Below, piece by piece: positions 32,852 through 44,900 of a stretch of DNA of 64,000 bases; the first letter of the stretch is position 1, and the number at the start of each line of letters is the position of its first letter. The notes below the pieces were generated by a model that did no database searches, was not told where the DNA came from, and was given only the letters and a program-made list of their open reading frames with translations. Both the position numbers and the translations under genes were made by a program. The stretch is from assembly GCA_963969345.1 (NCBI GenBank), contig OZ017767.1, positions 11,910,471-11,974,470 of the forward strand, given 5' to 3'. The stretch is from Turbatrix aceti (lineage: Eukaryota > Nematoda > Chromadorea > Rhabditida > Panagrolaimidae).

Positions 32852-35800
32852 CTTGAGGTTGAAAAAAGTTGCATTAAAAAAGATGAATAGGAAAAACGGA
32901 AAAGTGACCGCGATTTCAGATGACACAAATACCTGAGCGACGCGACATAAGAACAATGAATTTATTAGACAACAAAAAAGTATTTTTGTTTCGCTTATAA
33001 GCATTTGACGCTTGTAATGCCCCGTGATCGATCTGGGAATTAGGTGCGACAGGGGAAAAGCTAAAACGTGGGGGAAAATTTTGGCTGCTTACGTGTAAAC
33101 GCAGCGATGACTGATTTGCGCTTTTGCACATATTTTTCACTTTTTTTGACCACCAATTTAAAAAAAATGATTTTGGTTAACCAAAAATTTCCTCAAAGCT
33201 CCGAAAGCCAACTTCCAGCTTGGCCTCCTCTCTCCCTGTCCGAAGGAAAGTAGTCAGGTACAAAGCGGCTGCATTGATGGCTCCAGTGGCTTCTTTGACA
33301 AACAAATTGGTCAAACACCCACGGGTACGGGGAAAATGTACACGCACCCTCCCCCCGGACCTGTGCGCGAGCAAGTTAACCGAACGAACGAACGCAGGAC
33401 CCAGGGCGGGAGGGGGACACTCTCGAATAGCCGGCTCCTGCTAGCCACTGAATACCCAGCCTGCAGCACAAAGGACATGAAGGTGGTGCGTAAGTATGCG
33501 CGGAGGTCTACGAGAAAATTCATCCCAACCTGTGTCCTGTTCTGTCCCTTTTTGGCAGTAATGTCATTTTTCAATTGTTCCAGTTGAGGCAAAAAGGAGA
33601 GGGGGTGGGGTGTATTTACCCGTTGCCATTTTTGATGTTCACCTTTACTATTAGTGGTTCGGCTACTTGGAACAAGTGTTGAAAATTCTAAATTTCCTAC
33701 TTTCTGCCAAGTGCTCACAAAAAAATTACAAAAAAAAAGTTCTTAGGAAGAATTTTTTAATGAAAAAAGTTTTAAGGAAAAATCAAAATGCGCTGCGCCT
33801 GATTTTTGCACTTCCCGTCTTTGCAAACTCCGGCAGACGTTTGATGATGCTCAATGTTTATTTTTAAGATTTTATGAATGCATAAAAACTTTTTCGCGCC
33901 TTACGCTTAACTCTTGCTTGACGCATCAATTGTCTGTCTCATTTTGCGCGCAATAATCATCAGCGACGATGATTTCGGACTTGTTTTTGTACTTTTTTGC
34001 GTTTACGAAATGTTTTTACGAAATATTGTATTTTTTAGCGACTCTCAAAAATTGTTTTTATTTTTCAATTTGCACAGTTGGATATATACGCTACGTGTGA
34101 AGTGGGGTACTCGAGAGATGTCAATACTCACACTTTGGTGCTAATAATCATTGGAGCCCCCGATTGTGTGCTAACTAGGAGACAACCCGATGCAAAACGT
34201 TCAGCAGGCAGGCAACAACGCGCGGGCGTCGGTGACCTCCGGTGTTGACATATCCGTGAACTTAACTCCCGCAATGAGCTTGCTATTCATAAATACGCGC
34301 CAAATGGAGGGCGGGGAGAGTGGGTTGGGGTTAAATGGCCACGCGATCAACAACAGTTAGGCAAAGCAGGTAAAACAACAAAACGAAGAACAGTTGTTTT
34401 AGGCAAAATTTTATTTTTTAACTTTTTAACAAAAAAAATTTCTGACAAGAAAAACTCAAGCTTGATCAACTACAAAAATTGGAAAATTTTCCTTTTCCTA
34501 CCAACTTAACCGAGCATAAGCGACAGAAAACATTTTTGTAGTAGCCAATACGCGCACACACAGGTTGACAAGATGACCCACACTTGACGGCTCTCTCTTT
34601 TTTCGACCGTTGCTACAAACAAGGACCGCGAAAAAGATTCAAAATGTAAGAGAAGTGATCGATTCACAACTCAGATAGCTTGTTTTGCGCGCAAAAGCGA
34701 ACGAGGCTTCCAACGACGAAGAAATGAAAAATGACGGACGATCCGGGCAGCAAGCAAGTCATCCATCGTCCGTCGTGTTCGTCAGCCGTTTTGATGTCTT
34801 GCATCAACACGAGAGAGAGAAAAAAGCGAGTTGACAAGCAAACCCCTCTCCCTCCCTCGCACCTTGCTTTAACGAGAGACCCCGGGCTCAGGGCCATCTT
34901 TGTCCAGATGAGTCAGACGCGTTTCGAGAAGTCCACCCCCTCTCTACGCACCTCTCCTCCCGTCCATCAAAGGGTAGGAAAGCGTCCAGCCCGCAGATGC
35001 ATCGCCGCTAGCGAGATGACTTTTTGTGTTGCAATCAGTGAGGGGAGATAGGTTAGTCCGATGTCTGTTCTGCCTCCTCTCGCCTCTATACATACACCCT
35101 TGACGACCAGGGTCTTTCTTATCGTTTTGTTTGTTGCCGCGTAATGTGTCTGCAGGCAGAGCGGTTGGTTTCTTATCACTCTTGGACGCCAAGCCTGGGT
35201 CTTGACAGCTGCTAGAGGTATGCAAGTTGGTGGTTACGTGAATCAGTCTATCACTGGACGGGTTGTTCAAACAGAAAAACAACAGATATCGAAGAAAGAA
35301 GAATTTTCGTGGTCTTGTATAAAATTTGTTAGCTTCGCTGAGGCTCGTTTGTGTTTTCCTGGAGTGCAGAATTATTGTTATATTTATATTTTCAGAAAAG
35401 CTTTTTCTTAGCTTGCAACTCACCTTATTGTTGCCTTTTTTGTTTGTTTTGATGTTTCAATGACTATTCATCCAAGCAGCCGATAAAGATCCTTCGTCTC
35501 AGTTTTCCAGTTGTTTCAGATCATCCTGTTCTTTTTTTTCTTATCCGTTTTAAAATCAAAAACTCATTCTAAAGTCCAAGTAGGTAGTAGTACATAAAAT
35601 CCTCCTTTTATTTTTTTCATTTATTTGTCCATGTATCAAAAGCGTAGACAGCGGTAGGTATGACACACATCTGACTCGCGCAGCCAGGTAAACCTGATCA
35701 AGATGCAATCCCCTTCCCTCTCGTGTGTTTGTTAAAAAAAATAATCGAAGATACCTTCCTGGAAAACGAAATAGGTAGCTACCGTTACTGCTATATACAT

Positions 35801-37300
35801 TTTTTATTGTCTTTTGACGCGCACAGAAAACTGCTTTCATCTCGTTGGGACTGAACTTCTGCTTGATCAAGTCTGGGAAGAATAAAATAGGTTTGCATTT
35901 GTTGTACGACTTTTCGTCGGTATATGAAAGGTTTTCGCGAAATTTAGATATTGTGTTTTTTTAATTTACGCACATTAATCTAGTTAATTTTTCGTGTTTA
36001 TTAATCAGAAAAAAATTTACAAAAAATTGTTTATTTTTTAGTATTTTTTGTGCTTGAGAAACGATTAAAAATTTTTTTATTTAATTTGTTTATTTAAAAA
36101 TGCAAATTTTTTACCAAAAAATTAGTAAAAATCATGATTCACCTTTTCTCGTTATTTGACCATAAACACAGACGTTTGTATCTATTATAAATTCCAATTT
36201 TTTTAATTGTTTGTTTTTGTTGTGAGTGATTGTACATACATACAATCACTCATCGTCATCCCAGTCGTTTTTTCAACCCCCACCAAAAATGCCAACCACG
36301 CAGACAAACAAAACAACCCTTGAGGACACCAATGGTTGCTTCAACGGCGTACACAACTGTCGTGTCCTTGCCTCACCTTGATCGTTGAAGAAGACGTGAC
36401 TCATGACTCATGGCAACAGCTTGTGCGTGTTGTGTTTGTGTTTGCGAAGCGTCTTGAATAGCCCCCATCCTGCTATGTATGGGACGAGACAGAGCTTTTA
36501 TCTGTAAACTTTTGGTGTCGCACAAAAGGCAAAAGGTACGATCGAATGAAAAGCATCAGCCACCTCTTTTGTGTCTCTGCCATCGTTCTCAGCGTATATC
36601 ATCGTTCCCAGTATTACGTGTAACCGAAAGGAAGCGATGCAGGGCAAATATTACGATAGGCAGGCACCACAAGCATCTGCGCCGAGACGATATTCCCAAT
36701 CTATTGTCATGTTAACAAAAAATCATAATTGGTCCATTCGTTTTCCCGGCGTTTTTTACTATCGCTGGGCGAAATGTAGCTGGCGTATTTCTCATTTCTC
36801 GATAATCACGATAGAGGTGATTGTCAGACAGCTTGCTAGGCGGTTGTGTGCTACGTGGAATATAATTTTTTTGGTACAATGCTGACTCCTATTATGTATT
36901 TATTTATGGTTTCATGTCCAGTGGAATTCAAAATACACCACATTTAGTTTTTTCGTACCAAAAACAAGCTTTGTATTAAAAATTTCTTTTAGAAAAAAAT
37001 TATTTTAACCTGTAAATTATATATCCAAAAAAATAAACACTTTGGTTGTCCCAAAACATAAATTCGATTGCAACAATTTTTTTATAAAAATTGTTTGATC
37101 TTTTCATAATATTTTTATTATATTTTATTCAGTTTTATTTGCTGCTGAATAGAAAAATTGCGCGCGACGTTCATTTTTCTCTGACAATTTGTTTCCAGTG
37201 GTTCATTATTTTTATTTCAGCAAGCAATTAGGCACATCGGCAGAATCCCAGATCCCACCCGGCAAAGGTCTTATCCCGCCTCGCTTTCAAATGTTCCAAG
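32852..37300. other. long intergenic region with GC-rich islands
   Basis: About 4.4 kb between divergent membrane-protein genes. GC-richer blocks at about 33.2-33.6 and 34.7-35.2 kb hold open frames on both strands, but none shows a domain, signal peptide or consistent splice frame. A short hairpin (TGAGTGATTGTA / TACAATCACTCA) lies near 36222-36252. Probably regulatory; no gene supported. Confidence 0.5.
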
Positions 37301-38107
37301 ATGTCAGTGGACAAGACAATTGAGGAGCTGAGTGGTACACTCTCACAACTCAGTACCCTGGTTGCGCATATCAATAATCAGTTTGGCGGAGTAACTGCTA
37401 GGATAAATCTTACGCTTGATACGTTTGATAGCAGTATTGCGGGCATAGCCGTTGACGCCAACGCTCTGACGGGTCAGGTTGCCGAATCTGTTCGACAAAT
37501 TCCACATAGCTGGATTTTTTACCTACTTTTTATCACACTTATCATCGTACTTATACTGCTATCTATTCTCATCTGCATCAATCTTGCCACTAAGTTTCAT
37601 GCCATCTACAGATTGTGTTTTGCGTCACCTGGTTTGTTTTGGTACAATTTTAATAATTTTTTTTCAAAATTTGTTTTATAGAAAAAGATGCAGGTTCACC
37701 AATTCCGTCTAACTACAGCGACACGAGGCTACTTCAGCAGTACGAAGGCAGTCTGCAGAGACATCCTAAAAGCAGATCCCACATAACGATACCCATCGAG
37801 CAGGATCCTAACAACGGCGTAGGACCGGCGGTGAATCGGGGGTTTACAGAAAACTACCAACCAGTGAGGTATCCCCAAGGTATGTATTTTTTTTACAATT
37901 TTTTGTACATAGTTAGATTTTCAATTTTCAGAACAACACCTCCCCTCGCAGCCATACGTGAGACGAAATCATCCCAACATCGTGCAACCACTTCCACGGA
38001 CATCGGGTCTTAGCACTCCCGCAGGTACGCCTTCCGGCTTGCCTGATCGGTACTCATCTAGTCAACAGCATGCGTCGTATATTCCGTCCAAAACCGAACA
38101 CGTGTAG
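37301..38107 (+). CDS. single-pass membrane protein, 234 aa
   Basis: Exons 37301-37631, 37682-37879 and 37932-38107, with phase-1 junctions at both introns. Residues 1-68 form a hydrophilic helical region (KTIEELSGTLSQLSTLVAHI and onward). A membrane span at about 69-95 contains IFYLLFITLIIVLILLSILI. The remaining 140 residues are a polar Pro/Ser/Arg-rich tail with RSHITIPIEQDP and end KTEHV. There is no signal peptide. An acceptor-like TTATTTCAG at about 37221 suggests a 5' UTR splice or trans-splice site. The layout is like the neighbours at 32226 and 38839. Function unknown. Confidence 0.75.
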
Positions 38108-38838
38108 TAATTGCAATAATTGTTGGATCTCTTCCCCCCCCCCCTTACTGCAGTTGTTCTGCAAAGTAGAATTTCATGCGAATTTCAATGAATGTACCAA
38201 ATCCCGGATTGTTTTGTATTGATGCATATTTTTGTTTTCAATCAGTCAGACATGACTCAAATCATGTCAAATCATCCTTCACTGTTTTATTATAGTAAAA
38301 TTTTATTTTTAATTTTATTTTTCTTTCAATGAAAAAAATTTGGATTGTCTGTGCCTGAACCTGCCTACCTGTTTTCCTTCTTTTCATCATTTGTTGACAC
38401 TTCCTAATGTAAAACATGGAGAAAAATGAAAAATTTTACAAAATATAGTTGATCAGGAAAGAAACACGATTCATCCGCTTTTAGTCGGTAAGATACATGA
38501 ATTCTGCAACACACAAAAGTGCAATGCGATCTGCGAAGAACAAATCTTGCCACCACACCTTCGAGATTGGGGGTGCGTGCGAGGAGGAGGAGGTTGAGGA
38601 AGAGGAGGTTCATGTATCTGAGGATGCATCGTGTATGTTCCGTTCGTTCGTTCGTTTGCTTGTTTGTTTTGTTTTCCTTTCATGGACTCGCTGCTTTGTC
38701 GACCAAAAAAGACGAAGCGAAGCGATCATGATGCATCATCATCACATTCCTTATTGTGCCTCGCTCAAAACTGCGGAGTCTTTAAATGTGTATGAGCCTT
38801 TCCTTCTGGACTCTATTACGTCGATCTCCTCCTCAACA
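38108..38838. other. spacer or 5' region of the next membrane-protein gene
   Basis: The plus frame of the next gene stays open upstream to 38497 but encodes low-complexity sequence (CEEEEVEEEEV) and Arg-rich stretches unlike its neighbours, so it may be 5' UTR. A poly-C run lies near 38135. Confidence 0.45.
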
Positions 38839-39748
38839 ATGGTCAACGAAATTAAGCAACGTATTGAGGCGCATCTGGCCATGTTGCAGGGTATGCCGAG
38901 TTTTGACGATGACCTGAAGGACATCCAACTAGCGCTGCAAGAATTCACCAACACGTTGCACATCCTCGCCATGAGGATGGAGAACGCAACGTTTCTTGTC
39001 GGCTCCAAGTTGGATGGTTTCGACGACGAAGTTCGGGGTATCGCTAGCGAAGTCAGCCACATAAAAGATAATACACATTCGGTTACTGGTATCGTGAGTT
39101 TTTGATTTTTAAATTTATGAAAAAAAAGTAGGAAAAAAATTTCTTTTTGATTTATGTATTCAAGAAATAAAAAAATTTTCGATGGTATTTATTTAATGTT
39201 AAAAATTTTATCTAATGTAAGTTAAAAAAATTTAAATTTGTATTTAGAAAAATATTTTATTTATTTATATATGTAGCTAATTTATGACAATTTGTTTTAA
39301 TTCATTTAATAATTTTTTAATATTCTAGTTTCCCGTTTATTCTACTTACGTCACATTTTTGCTACTTCTTGATGCTGTAATTTGGGTTGTTGCCTTCATA
39401 CTTCTCTACTTAATTTTTCAAAATTGGCAAGCGTTTCGCGCGCAACGAAAATCGCCTCAAAAATCTCCTCCAGTGATATTTTTGTCCCCTTCTCGACCTG
39501 TATCTCGCCCCAACAACCTCCTTTACGTCGCCGCCCCCTCGTCGTCGCAAACAGCCTTCCATCAACCTACACTCTTGCCAATTCCACCTACCACGTCGTA
39601 TGTAAAGATACCGAACCAACCCGAGCCGCCTACTTATGCCATTATTAATCGCCGCCCGCAGCCTCCCTCTTACCATGGGGAAGAGACGACGAGTCTCTTA
39701 GATGAGATACCTCTGGAAAGGCGAAGGTACTGGACACGAGTTGTCTAA
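38839..39748 (+). CDS. single-pass membrane protein, 224 aa
   Basis: Exons 38839-39093 and 39329-39748 joined in phase 0. Residues 1-85 are helical (MVNEIKQRIEAHLAMLQ ... GIASEVSHIKDNTHSVTGI). A membrane span at about 90-118 contains VTFLLLLDAVIWVVAFILLYLI in two pieces around an acidic residue. The tail is Pro-rich (PTYAIINRRPQPPSYHGEE) and contains PPxY-like PPSY and PPTY motifs. The start is uncertain: in-frame ATGs also exist at 38497 and about 38728. Layout matches the gene at 37301, so the two are probably old tandem relatives. Function unknown; PPxY motifs could recruit WW-domain ubiquitin ligases (inference). Confidence 0.7.
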
Positions 39749-40259
39749 AAAAATTCCGGTGACCTTAGGTGACATTTTTAAAAGTTTTTTTTCTAGAAAG
39801 AGAAAATAACTTTTATTGTTGTTCTCAATTTGAACATCATCAACTGCCCTTACTCAGATATGTCAAAAACCTCTATTTTTTTAACTTTTGTGGTTAAAAC
39901 AGACGCACGCGTATGCACATGTATTCACATATACTCACATCTTGCCTTCGATGGAATTTTTTTTTATACAAACTTTTTGTGTCACACACGGGAGATGATG
40001 ACTGCCGACTTTGTACTCATACATCGATATAACAAATATCCTGTGAACGTATTTTTGCGATCGTAATCCAATATACTTATCAACGCATCCTTGCCCAACA
40101 ACGATTTGTTCCCGTGTCTGTTTGGTTTTCACTTGAAAAAAAATAAACCGTGATGTAAAAAAATGAAGAAAAAAGAAAAGTCATAATCCACCGGTGAAAG
40201 GGAAGCAAAGGGGTGGTAGTGTCAGGCAGCGTGGATTTCTCCTGGCCTTGAGGGTCGTC
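39749..40259. other. intergenic, no gene seen
   Basis: AT-rich spacer between the membrane-protein gene and the Gly/Gln-rich secreted protein; a TATA box for the latter lies at 40260. Confidence 0.5.
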
Positions 40260-40267
40260 TATAAAAA
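40260..40267 (+). promoter_or_regulatory. TATA box of the Gly/Gln-rich protein gene
   Basis: TATAAAAA about 42-49 bp before the ATG at 40309. Confidence 0.55.
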
Positions 40268-40308
40268 CACGTTTCCTTCCTGAATAAGGCATCCATTTTT
40301 TTACCAAA

Positions 40309-40933
40309 ATGTATTACTGCATCGCTCTGATTTTGGCTTCCTGCGCCGTTGCTACGACTTCGGGCTACTTTTACTATCCCACATACCCCGGATATGCTGC
40401 CTACTTCCAGCAAGACCCCCGGGTAGGTGGTGCTAGTGTTGGCGCCCTGCAGGGCAATACTCTCGGGGGCCTTGGGGGGCTACAAGGCTTCCAGGGCCTT
40501 CAGGGACAAGGCGTCTATAGCGGAGGCTACTCCGGAGGTCAGGGGTACTACCCCCAACAGTCGTTGTACAATCAACAGCAAGTGTGGCCCAACAACCAGC
40601 AATATGGATATACTGGACAGCAGAACAGGTACAACACTGGCATCAATGGCATCTCACCTTTTGGTGGGATGGGACTCGGAGTTGCCAGTGACCCGTGAGT
40701 TCTTTCTTGCCATTTAATAAAACTATTTGAATAATAGTTGTCGTCCCAACAGATACCTTCTTCAACAACAACTCCTTCGGCAGCAACTCTCCCAGCAGCA
40801 GCAACAGCAGCAGTACAACACTCCCTTCGGCAACGCGCTGTACACGTCTCCGTTCAGCCCTTATCATCAGCAGACAACCACATCCATAATTGCCAGTCGT
40901 GAGCAGCAACCCCAGCCTAATCAAAAGTTATGA
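40309..40933 (+). CDS. secreted Gly/Gln/Tyr-rich low-complexity protein, 188 aa
   Basis: Exons 40309-40694 and 40753-40933. A signal peptide (MYYCIALILASCAVATTSG) is followed by aromatic YFYYPTYPGY. A Gly-Leu-Gln repeat region follows (GGLGGLQGFQGLQGQG), then Gln/Asn/Tyr-rich sequence, and a poly-Gln segment in exon 2 (RQQLSQQQQQQQY). The second exon could start instead at 40738 using an earlier AG, adding five residues. Composition resembles structural extracellular proteins of cuticle, eggshell or silk-like secretions, but no family is recognised. The TATA box and GC-rich codons fit strong expression. Confidence 0.78.
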
Positions 40934-41913
40934 TCTGCACATTTTTATGCTTGTTCGATTATTTATGCTCAAATTATGATAAAGGTCATTTTGTTTTATT
41001 TATTATTTTCTAAAGGGCATTAATTGGGAAAGACAACCCTCGTTCCAGCGTTACCCTTTACAGCGCCGTAGTTTTTGTTCGTTCTTCGAACATTTCTATA
41101 TATAGCTGTTTTTTGACACCAAATAGCAAACTACAACCATTCGGAAACGGCAAAAGTTGAATTGTAAATCAGATTGGTGCACTTTGGATCACTTTGTTCA
41201 AGCTCATCTTGATAACCTGTGAAATCCACCACAACTTGCACCGGTGCGAAACTAGCAAGGGAAGAATCACTGATTTGAAAGCGTTTTCTGTGTAAGAAAT
41301 GACGATGGCGAATAGGGGGGACGGCTCGGTCTTGAAGCACCAAAAGTACGGTAATGAAAAGTAATGATTGCGGAAAGCAGCTTCATGCTCTGATGTCGTG
41401 CACGATGGTAAAACAAATCAAACCCTATCTGAATCTTTCCCCATTGTAAGTCAACAATATAATGTGAACTACTAAATTTATTAATCATTTGTTTGCTTAT
41501 AAAACAAGTAGAAATCATCCCGTGAAACAATAATAAAAGAACAACGTCTCAGGCCAAATGAAAAAAGGGAAAAAAAGATGGATTGTTTTTTTGGCGTGTA
41601 GTGCACACGCATACCGTACCGCATAAGGTTAAATTCATACGCCGTGACGTACTATGTGGTGTTTCATAGACCACCAATTTGTCTTTTTTGGAGAGGGTAG
41701 TTATTACAACTGATTATTTACTAGGCTACGACTCGAAAAAAAAAGAAACAATAAAATCAGCTGCGTCGCATACAACGTTATGTGGATAGAAATCCACAAC
41801 ATGTTGTTACAACGCAATTATTAGTATTTCGAAAAAGAAGAACAACCTGTAGTTTGATAAGAGATAATATTAAACATGTGGGAAACAAGGGAATTGTTGG
41901 GAGTCGACTCAAT
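40934..41913. other. intergenic, no gene seen
   Basis: About 980 bp between convergent genes; minus-strand open frames at 41.1-41.5 kb show no domain or splice support. Confidence 0.5.
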
Positions 41914-44900
41914 TTAGAGTTCCATGGATGCCTTCGAAATACTGGTCCGCGCAGAGGAAGAACCTGAACCATTTTCCGACGTGGAAGATACGTCAAGGTC
42001 GGGATCGGGAGTGACGACGAGCATGTTCCGAAGGCAGGCGTCCCTACGTCGACGGCCGAGGCGGAGTCGATGCGTGCGGTTGCGCGTGATGAAAGGCTTC
42101 ATCTGCTTGCGAATGACTTTCTTGTTCAGGTGATCATAAAAGAAGCGGCAGAAGTATACCTAAAAAAGTTTCGAGGTCCAAAAAAAAATCATCAAAAGAA
42201 CGTGTTTTTTTATTTTTTGATTCAAGAAAAAAACTTACAGCATCGTTAGGCGTATCATCGTGTGGAATGAGACGTCGGCGTTCGTACGAGTCGTCAGCGC
42301 GCGAGATGAATTCCCGTACTCCCATTTTCTGAATACCATTGAGGTTGTCGAACTTTGTCTCTGCACAGTAACTGAAACAAATACAATAAAAAATGTTTTG
42401 AACAATTTTCGACCCCCAAAAAAACTTACCGGTCGTATTCGCTCTCCTTGAGTACATAAGACACGTCTTCGATGGCCTCGCACGAGATGATGTCATTATG
42501 GCTCGACGCAAAGAGCTCCCGGTCATCTACCTTGTAGAGACGCTTCCAGTTGTTGTAGATCGTCTTGACAAGCGATGGAGGGCCTGATCCATGAGCGCGA
42601 TTGTCTTCGATGCACTCATCTGGACGGTAGTACCAGTAGACCTGAGCCATCATGCTACCCGTGTCGGGATGCCGGAAGAAGCGAGAGAGGCGGCCAATGT
42701 ACTTTTGCTCGGAATCCCCACGCACACTGACGCAGTCGAGGGACTTGAAAGTCACTTCTTGGCTGAGGTGTGAGATAGACGTGTAGCAAGCGGTTGGACG
42801 AGGGTTGCAGCGGCCTTCGAAGCGGATGTTGTACACCTTGGGTGCGTCAGTGGGGATCCATGGGCCGTAGGCCTTGGCCGCGATCGAGGAATTCCCGGTA
42901 CGACGAGCGCGCTTGGTTGGGATCACGACGTTGTCGTCGAGGTCTGGAGACTCCTCGGGGATGACCCGAGAGCCCCGCTTGCGACGCTGACCGGCGACAA
43001 GACAGGACCCCGCGCGTTTCTGCGCGGATCGAGCTCGGCGGCTGTGCTCTCCGTTGATTGGGGTAAAGGGTGGGGGTGAGACGGACCCTGAGCTGCTGAC
43101 CCCTGAGGAAGACTGCTCGGCCGTTGGGTGATTCTCGTTCGACTGGACTGGTTCTGATTTGATGATATTCGACATCTGAAAAAAACATTCAGAGTAAAAA
43201 ATGTGAAAAGGGTTTTTTGTCACAATTTGTTTGCAACATTTTTATCACCTTTACACGGTCAAAATTATCCAAATTACAAAATTATCCAAGCGCAAGTAAA
43301 CGAGTAAACTAACTGAAGAAAGTACTTTTACGACTCAAAACATCGACGGCAAAAGTTAAAGTGAGCAGCGACATTTTCATCTGGAATAAATAGTAAATAG
43401 CGAAATTCGTATCAAAAATTAATGTGAACGATTGATTACGCTATCAATTTTCTTGGCCCATTTCGACATCACAGTGCATCCGTTGCATGAATACCAAAAC
43501 TATTTCAGTACTTTTTTAAATGTCTAAACAATTTATCATCTAACAGAAATTACAATATTTCAATACAAGCCCCTAATTTTGATGAGTCATCAAAAAAACT
43601 CACTAACAACCATAGCACTCGCTGGCATCCCAAAAAAGCGCCCTCTCTGACTAATTTTCTTAACACAAAAAAAAACTGACAATTTTCAGCGCTAAAAATA
43701 CGTCACTTGTGCTCAAAAAATCGTTACTTCACTTATAACTGAGAAAATCAGTGCAGAAAGAAACAAAAACATAAAAAGAGGACGCCAGCCACCGATAACG
43801 GCACAATTGAAAATGAGTATGAGATGCATGAAAGACGAAGCAACAAAAACGAAGGAAAGCAAGAAGTGCGGCAGTTTTGTCGCCGCGACGTACTCCCAAT
43901 GCGCACGCATCGTAAATACAAGGAGTACTTGTGTGCGTGCGCGTTTTCTATTCGAGACCAGATGCGATTTCGCCAATGGATTACTGTGTTGGTCAAAATA
44001 ACATACATCTTGTTTGTGACTGTGCGATGGCAAAAATTATTATTCAAACTTTATTACACAGGATTCAAGAGAAGGTAAAGCCCAGTGCTTTTTTAGTGCA
44101 GAAACGGAAATTGGAAAGAAAAAGGTCATGTCAAAATGCAAAAAAATAAAAGGCGTAAAAATAAAGCTGCGTGGATGCATCCTAATTTTACTTCCATTTT
44201 TCATTTTAACAATAAAGGTTGTCCGGACAACATCAAAATTAAGCAACGTACGTTGCTTAATTTTGATTTCGGAAGCTGAAAAAATCGGGTTTAAAAAGTT
44301 TTTTCTTTAGTCAAAAAAATTGAAATGTTGTTGCAAAAATAAAAGCAAAGTGCAAAAAAAGTTTAAAAGTACCTAAAAGATCGTAACGGTCAAAAACATC
44401 CACAACCAACAAATTATCTACCATCGTATACGATGCAAATGAAAATAAAGACCAAAAGAAGAACGCAGAAACATCGAGAGGGGACGAGAAATGAACGCAT
44501 GTCTACCGCGATGGTGGCCATCATCAGCATCGGCTCAAACGCAGAAAACACCTCATCTGCGTTCTTCTACGTGTGTCTTGTCTCTGGATTCTCTTCTCTC
44601 AGTTGGGGTTGTATATTCTCTCTCTCGCTCTCCCGTCGGCAACGACCAGCAAGCAAGCTCCGGCCGAGTACGACCGTTACAGGGGGCACACTGCCGCCTG
44701 CCTCCTGCTTGTCGTTGAAAAAAACAGACACAGGAATAGGCAGCACACGCTAAAGATGTGAGTAGTGTTATATGTCCGGCCAAGGCAATCGTCAGACAGT
44801 GAAGCAACAACTAGTATAACTTCAACAGAAGAAAGAAGAAAGACATGCATGAAGACGGATGCAATACGAGAGGAACGGTATTGTACAGGTGTTTTTTATA

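Noticed and set aside
33311..33718. Minus-strand open frame of 135 codons in a GC-rich island
   Set aside because: The opposite strand is also open, composition is repetitive, and no splice partners or motif are seen.
34731..35423. Open frames on both strands around 35 kb
   Set aside because: Mutually overlapping, no hydrophobic or domain pattern, and a GC-rich block explains the absence of stops.
38497..38838. N-terminal extension of the membrane protein starting at 38497
   Set aside because: The extra 114 residues are low-complexity acidic and Arg-rich, unlike the neighbouring proteins; the start at 38839 gives the shared layout. Not fully excluded.
44433..44810. Open frames on both strands inside the long BAH-gene intron
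   Set aside because: No motif and no convincing splice sites; they lie in a GC-richer island.
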